Source: Branchiostoma floridae (taxonomy: Eukaryota > Chordata > Leptocardii > Amphioxiformes > Branchiostomatidae). Taken from it: a stretch of 64,000 nucleotides of DNA. Where the stretch lies: NCBI RefSeq assembly GCF_000003815.2, contig NC_049992.1, forward strand, positions 385,930 through 449,929, in the 5' to 3' direction. Position 1 is the first letter of the stretch, and each line of letters starts with the position of its first letter. Shown one piece after another: positions 1-12,800 of the stretch. Both the position numbers and the translations under genes were made by a program. The notes beneath the pieces were generated by a model. That model saw only the letters and a list, made by a program, of their open reading frames with translations. It searched no databases and was not told the DNA's origin.

Positions 1-2636
1 AAACAAACATGTATCTGTATTTGTCCAATTTGTACTATTTTCCCCGCGACCTGTGGAGCCTGGTAGAGACTAAGAGCTTCATACGCACCTCAAACGGACT
101 TGAATATATACGCACGTGTGACCCCACCTTAACATGTCGCTGGAAATACAAGTTGGTTGAAATGTACCAAAAAGACAGATAACACACAAGAGGAGTTAGC
201 CAGCACAAAACTCCAGTTCCTATTGTTGTAAACTTGTAGTTTTGGGCCGGCTAACTCCTCTGCTCTGTTATCTGTCAATCTCACAAAGAGTTTATTCATG
301 AATAACCACCAAAATGTAACATCTGTTTCACAGTACACAGTCCCACTAGCCTGGGTACCATCCCGGTAGTAGTTTGCTCCGATGTTAGCTTCTGCTACCA
401 AGAGAAGTTACTGTATATAGCATATACTGCAATTCACTTTGTACTAAATGTTCACGGTAAACGAATTATCTGGTATCGTCACCAAGACGAATTATTTGTT
501 ATCAGTAATGAAAAGTTCACGTTACAGTCGTCACCGTAAAAACCGTGAACCGTACATTGAAAAAATCAGGAATTACAGTAATTAACACTGGAGCAAACTA
601 CTTTCCGGTGGTACCCAGGCTAGAGTTCAATGTTCTTACTTTTTCCATGATAGTACACATGATTCTTATTATTAGCTATACCATCAAACTTGACACTCCC
701 TTGTCAAAATACATGATTTCACTTTGACTATGTCTACTTTTAAACAATGGCACATTTTGCAATGTCATGAAAACTTGTTGTTTGGCCACATGATTTCAAA
801 AAAATACACAGTCAAATTGCTTTGAATACACATGATTGTATCATTTGACAACTTATCTCAAAAAAAACCTCACGTTAGAATTCCTCAGTTATGATAAAAA
901 CCTAATTAAGTATCAAGCCCTGAAAATTATCTTTATTGTATCATTAACATAAACTCTGATAATTCCACTGCGTGCCATAATACCACCACATTAAAACATT
1001 GTTACAGAGGCCTTCTCAATATTGTCCTGAACACCTAGTACATATCTGAAGTGTATATACCTCAGGATTACTGATGTTTCATTGGTACATCTCTTTAAAA
1101 ATCATGTTGAATGCATGTCTTTTTCTCACATGGCAGTATTATGGCATCCAGATAAATAATGGAGTTGATGTTATATAACAACAACAACAACAACAACAAC
1201 TTTGGCAGTGAAGATTATCCATACATGATCTGAAGATTGTTAGCATATCATTTGATTTGCTATCACCAACCTAATATAAGCCTTAAACAATGTAGTAACA
1301 TTTTATTAGTTAAAAACTACCAGCTGCCTGTTAAGCGTTTAAAATGTGTTAAAACAAAACTTGAACAATACATTGGAATGCATGGCTGCCAATACATACT
1401 TCAGGTCTACTTGTAACATTATGTTATATTTCCACATAGACTTATCAGTACTATATTCAGTACAGTGAAAGAAAGACAAATTATGTGTTAAAAAGTACTA
1501 ATATTTGAAGATCTCACTGAATAAGAATCATATAGAAACTATCAAGAAAGCCTGATATTTCTAGGCCTTCCTACGGTGTACGGGGATCTAAAATTTGGCA
1601 AAAAAATTCGGCAATCGGCCAGAGGAGTCAATCCACGCTATGATTTGCATTCCCTCCCTCTCTGTCTGCGCGGCTGAACAACTCCTTTGGTAGCAAACCT
1701 CCCCTGACAAATTATTCTTCCTAATATGATAGCCAGCATAGTAACGTTAAGTCTTGTAGAGACTTAAGTGATATTTTTGGTGTCATCAGTGATTGGCAAA
1801 AACAGATCACACTTCAAGCAAAAGTGAAACATCACATAAACATACAAAAATGCAACATTTGGCAAACAAGAAAATTCACATCAACTTACAACATTTTCTA
1901 AGTTTTGGAGTAAAACTGGCCATACTTTTGATGAAACTGTGTATGAACTGTACATGTCTATTATATACTAAAACATTCAAACCAACTTTGTACATAAAAA
2001 CACATAAAAAAGAAGTGTCTTACAAGCTAACAGTCATTTTATACACCTTGGAAAGATAATCTCTACTACTAGTTCTACCCGTAATACTATCTCTACACAG
2101 TTGCTGTATCATTTGTTGTATAAACATCTGAAAGACATTTCATTATTTCTACAGTCTAATATGGCAAAATTGTTGGCAATTTACTGACCAAGAAAAAAAT
2201 GCTACCTTATGGGATGACGTTAACATTGCCTACAGTGTTTATTTATAGTAGCATCTGTTTTGTTGTAGTATCTACTTTGTTCTTACAATAAAGCAATATT
2301 TGAACACATTTTGCTATTATATATAATATCAATGGAAGGAAATATAAATGTTAGGAAAGGACAGTGACAAATTCAGAAAAACAGGTCATACAGAAACTCA
2401 AAATATTTTGAGATGTAACAAAATGTAAAGGAAGACAGAAGAACATCTGATTCAGTATTAACCTTTCCACAGCTGAGGTAGCCTTATGGCACGAAATTTG
2501 TATCAGTTATGGCATAGGAAGCAGTGCTGAGGTTAAATTAAGACATAGCACTGTTCAACAGTAGTATTATATATAAAGTGCATGGTTATAATTATAGTCA
2601 TCCATACTGTACACTGTTACCACTACGTTTTCAAAA
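1..2636. other. 3' flank of PLCH, no gene seen
   Basis: AT-rich sequence. It holds a short inverted-repeat element (425-580), an (AAC)n microsatellite near 1180-1200 and, just below 2637, the presumed 3' untranslated region of PLCH. The short ORFs lack start context, homology or splice support. The first 130 bases resemble half of an element also seen at 41261-41438. Confidence 0.6.
425..580. mobile_element. MITE with TACTG(T/C)AATTC ends, copy 1
   Basis: The ends are TACTGCAATTCAC and, inverted, AATTACAGTA, with matching interior pieces (TGTTCACGGT, GTCACCGTGA). A second copy is at 11759-11969. TA at both ends suggests a TA target site. No ORF. Confidence 0.65.
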
Positions 2637-3866
2637 CTATACATTGAGTAGAAAGTATATCTCTGGCTCTTCCTCCAACTTGCCGTTCCCCCTGTCCCCC
2701 TGTGGGGAAGCCATGGGCACAATGTCAGGGGCTGTGCCAGGTGTTGAGCACGCCCCCTCTGGAACTCCCCTATCCTCCAGCCTTGGTGTGGGGTTTTCTA
2801 TGTACCCGGGTATATAGGACCCGGTGCTGTGCCGGTACTGGTAGATAGGGGGAGTGGGAGGCCTGTTTCTCCTTGGTACAGCCTCTGCCTTTGCTGTGAG
2901 AACAAATACAGCATCGCCTGTCCTCCTAAAGCTGCTCGTATCCGCATCCAGGGAGGCGGACTCGGACTGAGTCCGCTTCCTGCTAGCGATGTGCTTCACA
3001 CGACTCTCACTCCGGCTCGAGAAAGTCAGCTTTTTGGGCGTGGACGTCTTAGGTTCCAGTCTTGAGGAGGGTTGAGGTAGCGCGCGTTCCTCGGGTGTGA
3101 ATGTTGTGAGCTTGATGAGTTCCTGTTCTAAAGGCTTCTTCGGCATGACAGGCCCTCGGAGGGGAGAGAACCGTTTCTGTTCACGCATCTTCTTGGTGAT
3201 GAAGCTCTTGCTGATGGTCTTGTACTTGCTGTCGAACTTGTTGCAGTGGATATCCTCCGACGTGATGTCGCCGAGGCTTTTCGACTTCCCGTTCGTGTCA
3301 AAGCACGCGGTTTCGTCGCTGACTGGTACAGTTTCCGTTAGAACATGTACATCCATCGCTACAGACTTTTTGTTTTCTCCTGCGTAAGATTCATCAGAGG
3401 TACTTTCTACAGTTCTTGACGTCGCTGGTTCATTTTCAGCTGCAGCTTCGTACAGTTCCGAAGACGAGACAATGTCTTCTTGTACAGTTTCCTTACTTTC
3501 CACTACAGAAACTTCGTTTTGAGACTCGATAGATGTTTCTGAAGACGTGTCCGACGATATTTCCACACTTTCCAACCCCACATCCGCAGCAGGGCACGGC
3601 GGAGACTTGGAGATTTTTTCCTTCAACTTTTTCATCTCAACCTCGTCTTTCGGTGGCTGCAATTCCTTTGCCGATGGAAGATCTGAAGGTGTTTGGTGGA
3701 TCGTTGCGTCGTGATCCGGCCTTTTCTCCAGTTTTGCCTCCCCCAGGATCTCAGCAGCCCTTCTCTCCTCCTCCTCCAAGCTCAACAGTTCCTGGTCGAT
3801 GCTGTCATTGGTTGTGTCGATGACTGTGTCCAGCGAAGACGTGCTGCTCGAGACAGATTCAGACAC
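2637..3866 (-). CDS. PLCH: PLCH last exon, conserved tail motifs and stop
   Basis: The exon starts [17 protein letters not shown], matching [16 protein letters not shown] of PLCH2 tails. Further conserved blocks are [45 protein letters not shown] and RGVPEGACS. The protein ends IYFLLNV, whose last three residues fit a class II PDZ-binding pattern (inference). Downstream, AATAAA-type signals on the minus strand occur near 2238 and 932, neither decisive. Confidence 0.92.
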   Translation of the reverse strand: MSESVSSSTSSLDTVIDTTNDSIDQELLSLEEEERRAAEILGEAKLEKRPDHDATIHQTPSDLPSAKELQPPKDEVEMKKLKEKISKSPPCPAADVGLESVEISSDTSSETSIESQNEVSVVESKETVQEDIVSSSELYEAAAENEPATSRTVESTSDESYAGENKKSVAMDVHVLTETVPVSDETACFDTNGKSKSLGDITSEDIHCNKFDSKYKTISKSFITKKMREQKRFSPLRGPVMPKKPLEQELIKLTTFTPEERALPQPSSRLEPKTSTPKKLTFSSRSESRVKHIASRKRTQSESASLDADTSSFRRTGDAVFVLTAKAEAVPRRNRPPTPPIYQYRHSTGSYIPGYIENPTPRLEDRGVPEGACSTPGTAPDIVPMASPQGDRGNGKLEEEPEIYFLLNV

Positions 3867-6800
3867 CTGATGGAAGGAATAAATGAATCATTCAATGAAT
3901 GAATGAAATCGGCGAATGGATTTATTTGCAGACACATGGCAGCCAGAGGATAAATTACGTATTACAGTACAAACGTTGTACTAAAAGACCCTCAAGTTGA
4001 TAAAATTAAAATATCAAAATCTATGGGAAAAAGGAAAAAGAGTATGCGGGGAGACAACATTAGACAACCTAACTTTACATTGTGCCTATGTAGTGATATA
4101 AAGCTTGTTAGTCCGAAATCTTGTATGCAAGATACTAAGTGCTACGAAGGGCCGTGGAGGAACAAGTGCTGTGAAAGAGGCTCTCTAACTCTGGATTGAT
4201 TCAATCAAAATGGTGTATCATTACGATAGAAACTTCACTTATGATAGTTAAAGATTGTCTATTACAGAATAAATGTTCTCAGATCTCACCTCAGACAAGT
4301 CGCTGATTTCGTCCCAAAGCGAGTCCCCGAAAGTCGCGTTTGTTTTCACCGGGGAAGACGGGCTGTCTGACGAGCTGTCGGAAGACTCCTCCTTTGTCTT
4401 TTCTTTCTTTGTTTCCTTCTCCTTTTCTTCTGGTGAAGTTTCCTTTGTCTCAACTTCAACATGAAGATTAGAAACTATTGTTAGATCTTTACTTTTATCT
4501 TTTTCTTCGGTTGTGCTTTTGTCCTCTTTGACCTTTGCACTTTCAGTTGCCACGGGAACAAAATCATCAAAGTTCTCATCTTTGTCCTTCTGTTGTTTTG
4601 GAGCGTTGTCTTTTTCCTCGGATTTGTCCTGAGGAGGCTTCGTGTCGTCTGATTGTGCTTCACTCAATCCCTCGTTCCTCTCTGAGACATCTGTGGCGGG
4701 CAAACTTTCTTCCTCGTGTTGAAGCGGTTTGACGACAGCTTTCCTCGGGCGCGTGCCCTTCCGGTGACCTCTGGGCGACCTTCCTCCCAGCCTGCTGCCG
4801 TCCTTACCGGACGGGCTGTACTCCGTTGCCATGGCAGCCAGGTATGACTCGCGCCTGCTCCGTATCTCCTTCAGACGGACGCTCTTCTTGGCTCTCTCCA
4901 GGAGCAGTTTGTACTCATCCGTTCTGTTGGAGAAATAAAAACCAACAACTTTATTCTACAAGAACATCAATTCGATAAAAATTCGAACAAAAGAACTCTG
5001 TTCCCTTGAACCTATGATTTCATAAAAAGCAACGGCGGCCAAAGAGTGTGTTCTACTTAATTGATGGAAGCCTGTGTGATACAACTAAGAAGTCTGTGTG
5101 ATGCGGAAAGTTATCACCCGGTCCGGAACACCTGTATCGAACGTTATCGCAGCCCAGGTATGACATAAAAGTTTATACTTAACATACCTGTTGGTGAAGT
5201 CTTCAGTGGCCAGGATCCTCTGGAGGTCCTCTGGTGCCTGCTGCAGGTACTGCAGATCCTCTTCACTGAGCAGTCCATTCACAAACGGGGGGGAGTCCTT
5301 GTTGAACAGGATGGGAGGGGAGCTACTCGCCGATCTGTCCCCTGTTGGCGTCTCGCTTCTTTTCAAGTCTCCATTGCTCTCGTCTTTTTCCTCAGTTGCA
5401 TCGTGAAGTTTCTCATCTTTGGCACCATCTTGCGAAGGAGTCTTAACATCCTGGTCGGAAGACGTCTTGCTCTCTGTGCTCACGATGTCTGAAGGAACAG
5501 GACCTTGGCGGCTCCTTCTCTCTGCCCTGCTTCTTGAAGGAGGCCTCTTGCGTTGCCGTGTCTCTGTGAGGTCCTCTGCTCCGTGGACCACTCGGTTGAG
5601 GATGGAAGACTGCGAGTCCCGTCGGTGGGGACTCTGGTTCGCACTCCGCTCTTCCAGCTCTGGAGGAACATCCACCGGCACCTCCCTGTACCCCTGGACA
5701 GCGGCAACGTTCGCTGTCCTCCTAATGATAATGACCATAATAATAATGATGATCTTTATTTGCATGTTCTTGCCCACATGGGCTAAATGCAGTGAATCGA
5801 TAGTATTACATGGAATACTAAAGGCTAGATACTATTACAGTCTGATAAACAAAACATCTGGAGCTATGCTATCACTATAACTAAAACTAATAATGATAGT
5901 ATAGTTTTTATCAATCTACTTTAAGTTTATCAAACTTTCTCTTTTATTTGCACGCTCACATCAGTTAAGAGGTTCCCAGAGGATATCATCCATATCATCA
6001 AATCAACATGGCCTAAAGGGAAAAAAATAAAGACCTTTGATCGTTCTCCGCCCTTCTCCGCCGCTCCGATCCGGTGTACTCTCTCTCGTCATGTAAGCGG
6101 TCGGCGCTGGCGTGGCGGAACAGCTGGGCGTTGTCCGGCCGTTTGGCGGGAGATACGGGCGGGGTGCCGGCCTGGCGCAGTCTGTAGGGGGCGGAGTACA
6201 TGTAGGTTCCACTGTCCTGCAGAGGGAAATGGAGATAAAGCTTTAGCATGAAAATTCATCAACCAGAACCCACCTGGTCACCCCAAGAGGAGATGGGTAG
6301 ACAACGTCAAGGAGGATATTCGTAAACTGGACATGCAAAAGGCCACCCCCTTTGACAGAGGCGCAGCCTGTAGGGTGGTGAGTACATGTAGGTTCCACTG
6401 TCCTAAAGAGGGAGAGGAAAATTTTAGTATAAAATTCACATCTGTAAATATTGCTGTTTGCTTTAAAGCCATGTCCGAGCATTATACACGAGTCAGGGGT
6501 AGGAGGAGCCCCTTGCATCCTTAGTCGGAAGTCTTCCTAGGAGACAGAAACTCCAAATAACACACCTGCATCTTAAAAAGATGAAGCTTTATTGGTAAAA
6601 AAAGTCAAGGTAGTCCCATAGCCTTTTTAAGGCCATAGAGGCAGTGGGTTGTTATCCACAGTGTGTCTAGGGCACAGTATTACAAGGTTGAGCCCATCCC
6701 TCTCCTTCCCCTGCCTTTTACCTCCCCACCCGAAGTCAGGTACTCATTTTGAGAATGTCATTCCATCCCCTTCATTTCTAAAAGATAGTATTTAAAGGAT

Positions 6801-9800
6801 AGCTGAGATTGACTAGGGAAAGAAGGGGAGGATCACTAGCGTCTGTGAAGGCTAGGGCTATGGCATTAAGACATTCATGAAAACTTTAAACATTTTATGA
6901 AGATAATTTTTATTATGAGATCTTTAATGTCTTGTTACCTGGAGATGTTTGTAAGCCGTTCTCTGCTGGTTGTCCTGAGGAGGTTGGTACGACTCCTTGT
7001 GCACGAGAGGCGCCTTGTCCTTCCTGGTTCTTCCCGCGTTCTGTTTGGGGCGCGTGCCCTGGATGTAGAACGCTCGGCCCATCTCAGGCCGCTTCTTCTC
7101 GAATTTGACACCTTTCTTGGCGACGACTTTGTCGTGGTCGACCATGGTTTCTGTTTGTTTTCCGTTGGCGAGTTTTTGAGTAGCGTTCACATGGGGGTAA
7201 CCTTGACCATTGACGTGCTGAATGGGCTCCTGTTGAAATGCAGTTCCACTCTGTCCTGGTAGGTGGCCCTGCTGAATGGACTCCTGTTGAAATGCAGTAC
7301 CACTCTGTCCTGGTAGGTGGCCCTGCTGAATGGACTCCTGTTGAAATGCAGTACCACTCTGTCCTGGTAGGTGGCTCTGTTGAACGTATTCTTGTTGAAA
7401 TGCAGTTCCAATCTGACCTGCAAGGTGGCTCTGCTCTAGAAGCTCCGTTTCCTCGGTGATGACGTACTCTTTGTATTCCTGCGCTTTTTGGTCCCACAAC
7501 TCCGTCAGGAAACCTGCAAGGAAATGAAAAAATTGAAAGAAATTGAAAATATGATTGCAGTTTGAAACCATCATCTGTCAATTTGATATCAATAGAGACC
7601 CTGTCTTAAAACTACAGATATAGGCTACCCCAAGAATAAAAGTGAACTAGCGTTACACGTTTCATGACGTGCCAATAAAGTAGTTACAACCAAAACACCA
7701 ACATTTCATCCGTGAATAGTTTCATCTGGTTGGCAAATAACACTCCATGTATAACAAAGCTCTTCATTCACAACGAGGCGTTTTTCAAGAAACGACATTT
7801 CGAAGACCGTCTGTCATCTTCTTTAGGTCAACAATGACTAGTTCACTTAGCACTGCAAAAACCTTTAACAGTCTCTTGAACAACATGTGGTTGTGAGTTA
7901 ACACAGGGCTCGAAATAATGGGGTTTTGTGCACCCATGTGCGCCCAAAATTGGAGCTGAGCTCCTAATTTTTTTCCATGGGTGCACAGGGTGCACCCAGA
8001 TATTTTCATAGGCTTATGTAGGTAAAGATGTCAGTATACTGATAAACGCCATATTCTTGACATCTATTTGTTTTAAAAATAATGTCTGCCATAGTACTTG
8101 TTTAAGAATTTGACATTGGAATTTGTGTTTATCAATATTTTCAATGCTCCAAAGTTTGCACTTAGTTTATTATGATATTCTACATTATTTATGTGGTGCA
8201 CCCAAAATTTTTTTGGTGCACCCAAATTTTTAGACTGGGTGCACCAGTGCACCTAATCATAAAAATGAATTTCCAGCCCTGGAACAACTTTCATGCACTG
8301 CTTGTTCCAGGGGACGCAAAAATGCGTGGCATCAAAAAATCTCCAAAATTCTAGATGGACTTGCCTGCGATGGAGGTGTCTTCTACGATGAAGGAACACC
8401 GGTTGTCTCCTGGTGTCTGGGCGGGAGACATCCTGCGTCTTAGTCTCAGCTGGTCTTCTGGGATCCTACCATTTCCTTAAGCAGAAGAGCAGAAACAATA
8501 AGAAACTGGCAAGGTGTGAGAAATTCCACCACCAAAGACTGTGTAAGCATTATCTTATATCTTATACTGTATAGTCTCTTGTAGAGTATGCAGATGTTGT
8601 ATGCATGAGCAGCATAACTAAAGACAGTACTGAATTGACTGAATAGGTAGTTTATTTATTGTTAGGGTAGTTGGCTCAGAATCCAGAGGCCCTAGGTTTG
8701 AATCCCCAGCAGATCCCAATGTTGTGCCCATGGGAAAGGCAGTTACCACCAATCTCCTCACTCCACTCTGGTGACAATAAGTATGTCTCCAGGACCCGTC
8801 CCTTCGTCCCAGGATTGAAATCTGCTTGTTGACAACTTTATGATGAAACTGTTCAAAATCTATTTCCATGATACTGAAATGACATATTTAACAAGGAAAA
8901 TCAACAACATGGTCTCCCAAACAATGAGTTGGACCGAAAAAATTTCAGAGCTGGAGACAGTCATGACCTATATATATATCTAGCTAGGGAAATCCTCTTG
9001 CGCAAGGGGCATAAAGCCAAAGGTCCCATTTTGAGGAGAGCCACATTTTGAGCTACAATACGGCACATTACTGAAGAGACAGTACAGGTCATCTAAGAAG
9101 ACAAGCTGCAGTTGAACAGTGAAAGTCCAGTGAAGGTGTGCCTACCTGGCCCAGGTGTTGCCCAAACGGCGGGACTTGCGACCGTCCCGTCCCCCCTCAC
9201 CATCGTCAGATGGTTCGGCCGGGCTTGACCTTTGCCCCCAGCTGCCCACACTGCAGGGCTTGCCACGCTGCCGTCCCCGCGTACCATGGAGACGTTGGCA
9301 TCGCGGGAATCCACCGCGGGTTTGTGTTCCTGCTCGTCGGAAGTAGTAGAAGCACTGTCACTCCCTGAAAAGGATCATTATTAGTTAGTAAACAAACTGG
9401 AGCCAAAAAACTATTTGACAATGTTCACTATACAAGGAATCTGTACACAATAATAATGATAAGTTAAACTCATATTGATAATGAACTGTTTTTGCATCGT
9501 TAGCGGTTTCTATCTAAGCTAATTTGAGCAACGAAAAAACAATAAAACGTAGATTCTCTTGCACAAGCAATCGGGAATCCGCCGCGGGTTTGTGTTCCTG
9601 CTCGTCGGAAGTAGTAGAAGCACTGTCACTCCCTGAAAAGGATCATTATTAGTTAGTAAACAAACTGGAGCCAAAAAACTATTTGACAATGTTCACTATA
9701 CAAGGAATCTGTACACAATAATAATGATAAGTTAAACTCATATTGATAATGAACTGTTTTTGCATCGTTAGCGGTTTCTATCTAAGCTAATTTGAGCAAC

Positions 9801-12800
9801 GAAAAAACAATAAAACGTAGATTCTCTTGCACAAGCAATCGGGAATCCGCCGCGGGTTTGTGTTCCTGCTCGTCAGAACCAGTAGAAGCACTGTCGCTCC
9901 CTGAAAAGGATCATCATCAGTTTCTGTGTGACACTGTGTACAAACTCAATTCAAGAACATTCAACCCAGGCTTTTAGCCAGGCATGTGTCAACGCGTCAT
10001 CTGGACGCACTTTTCTTGGAATAACAAGAAATTTGATGCCCCTGGACGCCCTTACACTTGGGAGAAAATCGTCTGACAAGCATGAAATTCTGATTGACCA
10101 GGGATGCTACCAGGTCATTTGTGGTCACAGTCTTCTACTGTGACCACAAATGACCTGGTAGCAGTCTTCTACTGTGACCTCTGGAACAGTATTTTTGCCT
10201 CTTGGGATACCTAAGAATGCACTTTTTTAACTTAAAATCATCAAAAACTCTGCACCATGGAAGGTGGATGCCCCAGACCCCCCCTTCAATAGTCACTTAC
10301 CGCGACTCACCAATAAGTTTCGACTCCCTATTTTAAAATCCTAGCTAAAAGCCTGATTCAACCCTTGCTTCGCCTATTGGGCCAGCTGGTCCTCACTCGT
10401 AGTGAGCAATTGGGCTGGTCTCAATCATGATGTTTCTGACCTAGGGAGAAGAGATTCTGCTACTATAACAATGCAACCCGTAACCTTGGAGACGTCTTTA
10501 GGCCACACCTTGAAGTGACCTTCAGGTCTTGTGACCTTTACGTAAAAAACTCATCATACAAAAAAATCTAAACACAAGGCTCGTTCTACTATATTGTAAT
10601 TTCATCATTCTTAATTAAGTTTTTGTTCAAGCAGCATGATTAAGAAACAGTTACAGGACTGTCACTTATCTTCAAAAGTATAGATCCTAGTTAGAAAGTG
10701 CAACTATTGTCTTGGTTATGGGACATTGTAGGACAAAAAATCATTAAGATGTAAAAATGAAAACAGTAGGCTGAGAGGAAATCTCAAATCTGGTAATATT
10801 CATTCCCTAAAACTGTGTGTACCAAGATTTCCCCTTGTTGTTCTGCCAATAAAACACCATTTCTAGATCAGGCCTAACCACAATATGGCTATGATCAACT
10901 GTTGATTCTCGACACTCGTGTAGCGTTGTGTGTGGTGCAACTGGTCGAGTGTTCAGCTCGGAATCTAGAGGTCCCGAGTTCGATACTTGCATTGCTGTGC
11001 CGACGTTGTGCCCTTGGGAAAGGCACCCTACACGACCCTCCTCACTTCACCCAGGTGTAAAAATGGGTACATGACTTCGGTCCGGGAGGTAAAAAAGAAA
11101 AGACTTCCTTTACCGTCTGTCTGTACTGTGCATGTGGCACTGTTAGTATAAATTACCAACTTGAGTGCAGTGTCACATTGTCCTCGTCTGTCCAAAATCG
11201 AAATAGAAAAAAACAAAAAAACAAAAACTGTTGATTCCACATACCTGACCCGAGATGCCACCTGGGCATGGTGAGTTTCCCCAGACGTTTGGTGAAGTTG
11301 ACAGCCGGAGGTTTCTTAATGATGGGAGCAGACGTCTCCCGGAAGGAGCTGCCTTGTCTTAAGCTCCAGTTCCTTGTGATGAAGTTCTTGATCCCCGTCC
11401 GATACTTGCCCTGAACAAGATCATTTTGAAATTTCTTTAAGAAACAGAAAAGTAGACAATGTTCTTTCTTTAAGTTGTGAAATAAATATTGTTCTCTTTT
11501 TCATTTTCTTTTCCGCTATGCCAAAAAGCAGTTACTCACTCTTTCGTCACTGACAAAAGACACCAGATGTTGTCTGAAAAGTCTCCCCAGTTCCAAAATC
11601 ATACCCAGTTGCATGACTAACTGCTTTTTGGCGTATCTTATTACCTGGATGTCTAACCTTCATCAACGTTTTTTTTTCAGTTAGCTTTAATTTCTCTCGA
11701 ATTCCATTCATTCGCAACATTATATACCAGTTACAATTTCAGTATCCAGGACAGCTACTACTGTAATTCCTCATTTTTTCACTGTAATGTTATGTTCACG
11801 GTTTTCACGGTGACGACTGTAACGTGAACTTATCATTACCGATAAAATATAATTCACAGACTTTTTTCATGCGCACTTGCCTCGACAGTGAACATTTAGT
11901 TCCGAGAACAAGTTCAATTTTCTCAGACCGTGAAAATTTGGTACCGTGAAGATAAAGTGAATTACAGTATTTCAATATTTAGGACAGCAACCATTCAGTA
12001 CCCAGGACAGTTACTGTTCCAATATTTAGGACAGTAACTATTCAGTACCAAGGACAGCTACTGTTCCAATATTTAGGACAGTAACTATTCAGTACCAAGG
12101 ACAGCTACTGTTCCAATATTTAGGACAGTAACTATTCAGTACCAAGGACAGCTGCTGTTCCAATATTTAGGACAGCAACTATTCAGTTCCTGAGTTGTAG
12201 CCAGCCAGAAACCATTTTCCATTCTGCAGCTAGGGACGGAAAAAAATTAACCCTCAAAATGCAGGAAATAGCGTTTCAGAGGGTCTAGATTTCAAAATTT
12301 TCCTTGGGAGCATGCCCCGGATCCCCGTCAAAGGATGGAAGGACGGGTGCTGGCTACAACCCTGAATCAGGACAGCTACTGTTCCAATATTTTGGACAGC
12401 AACCAATTCAAAGCCATCTCTTACCTTGCCCTGGTAGTCAGTCACCGAGACATGCACAAAGATGGAAGCAGGATGTCCCTCCATGTGGACATGTCTGTAG
12501 CCTGGGAAAATGGAATGTTTTACAAAAACTTGTGAATAAGTATACTGGGCAAAAACAAAATGGTAAACTTGTTTGATTACATATCCAAACTGGTCAGGAA
12601 CAAAAAATATGATATAAAGACAACAAAACATACAAAAATTGTCATGAGCATAATTTTTGTACATTTCTTGATACACACTTTTCTTTTTCATTTTCAGAAA
12701 CAGGCCAGTTGGGCCCCACTTTGGAAATGTGGCCGTGGCATTGCAGGGGGCTAGAATAATTATTAAACCTGCTGACTTACATGTTACTTTCATTTAAACT

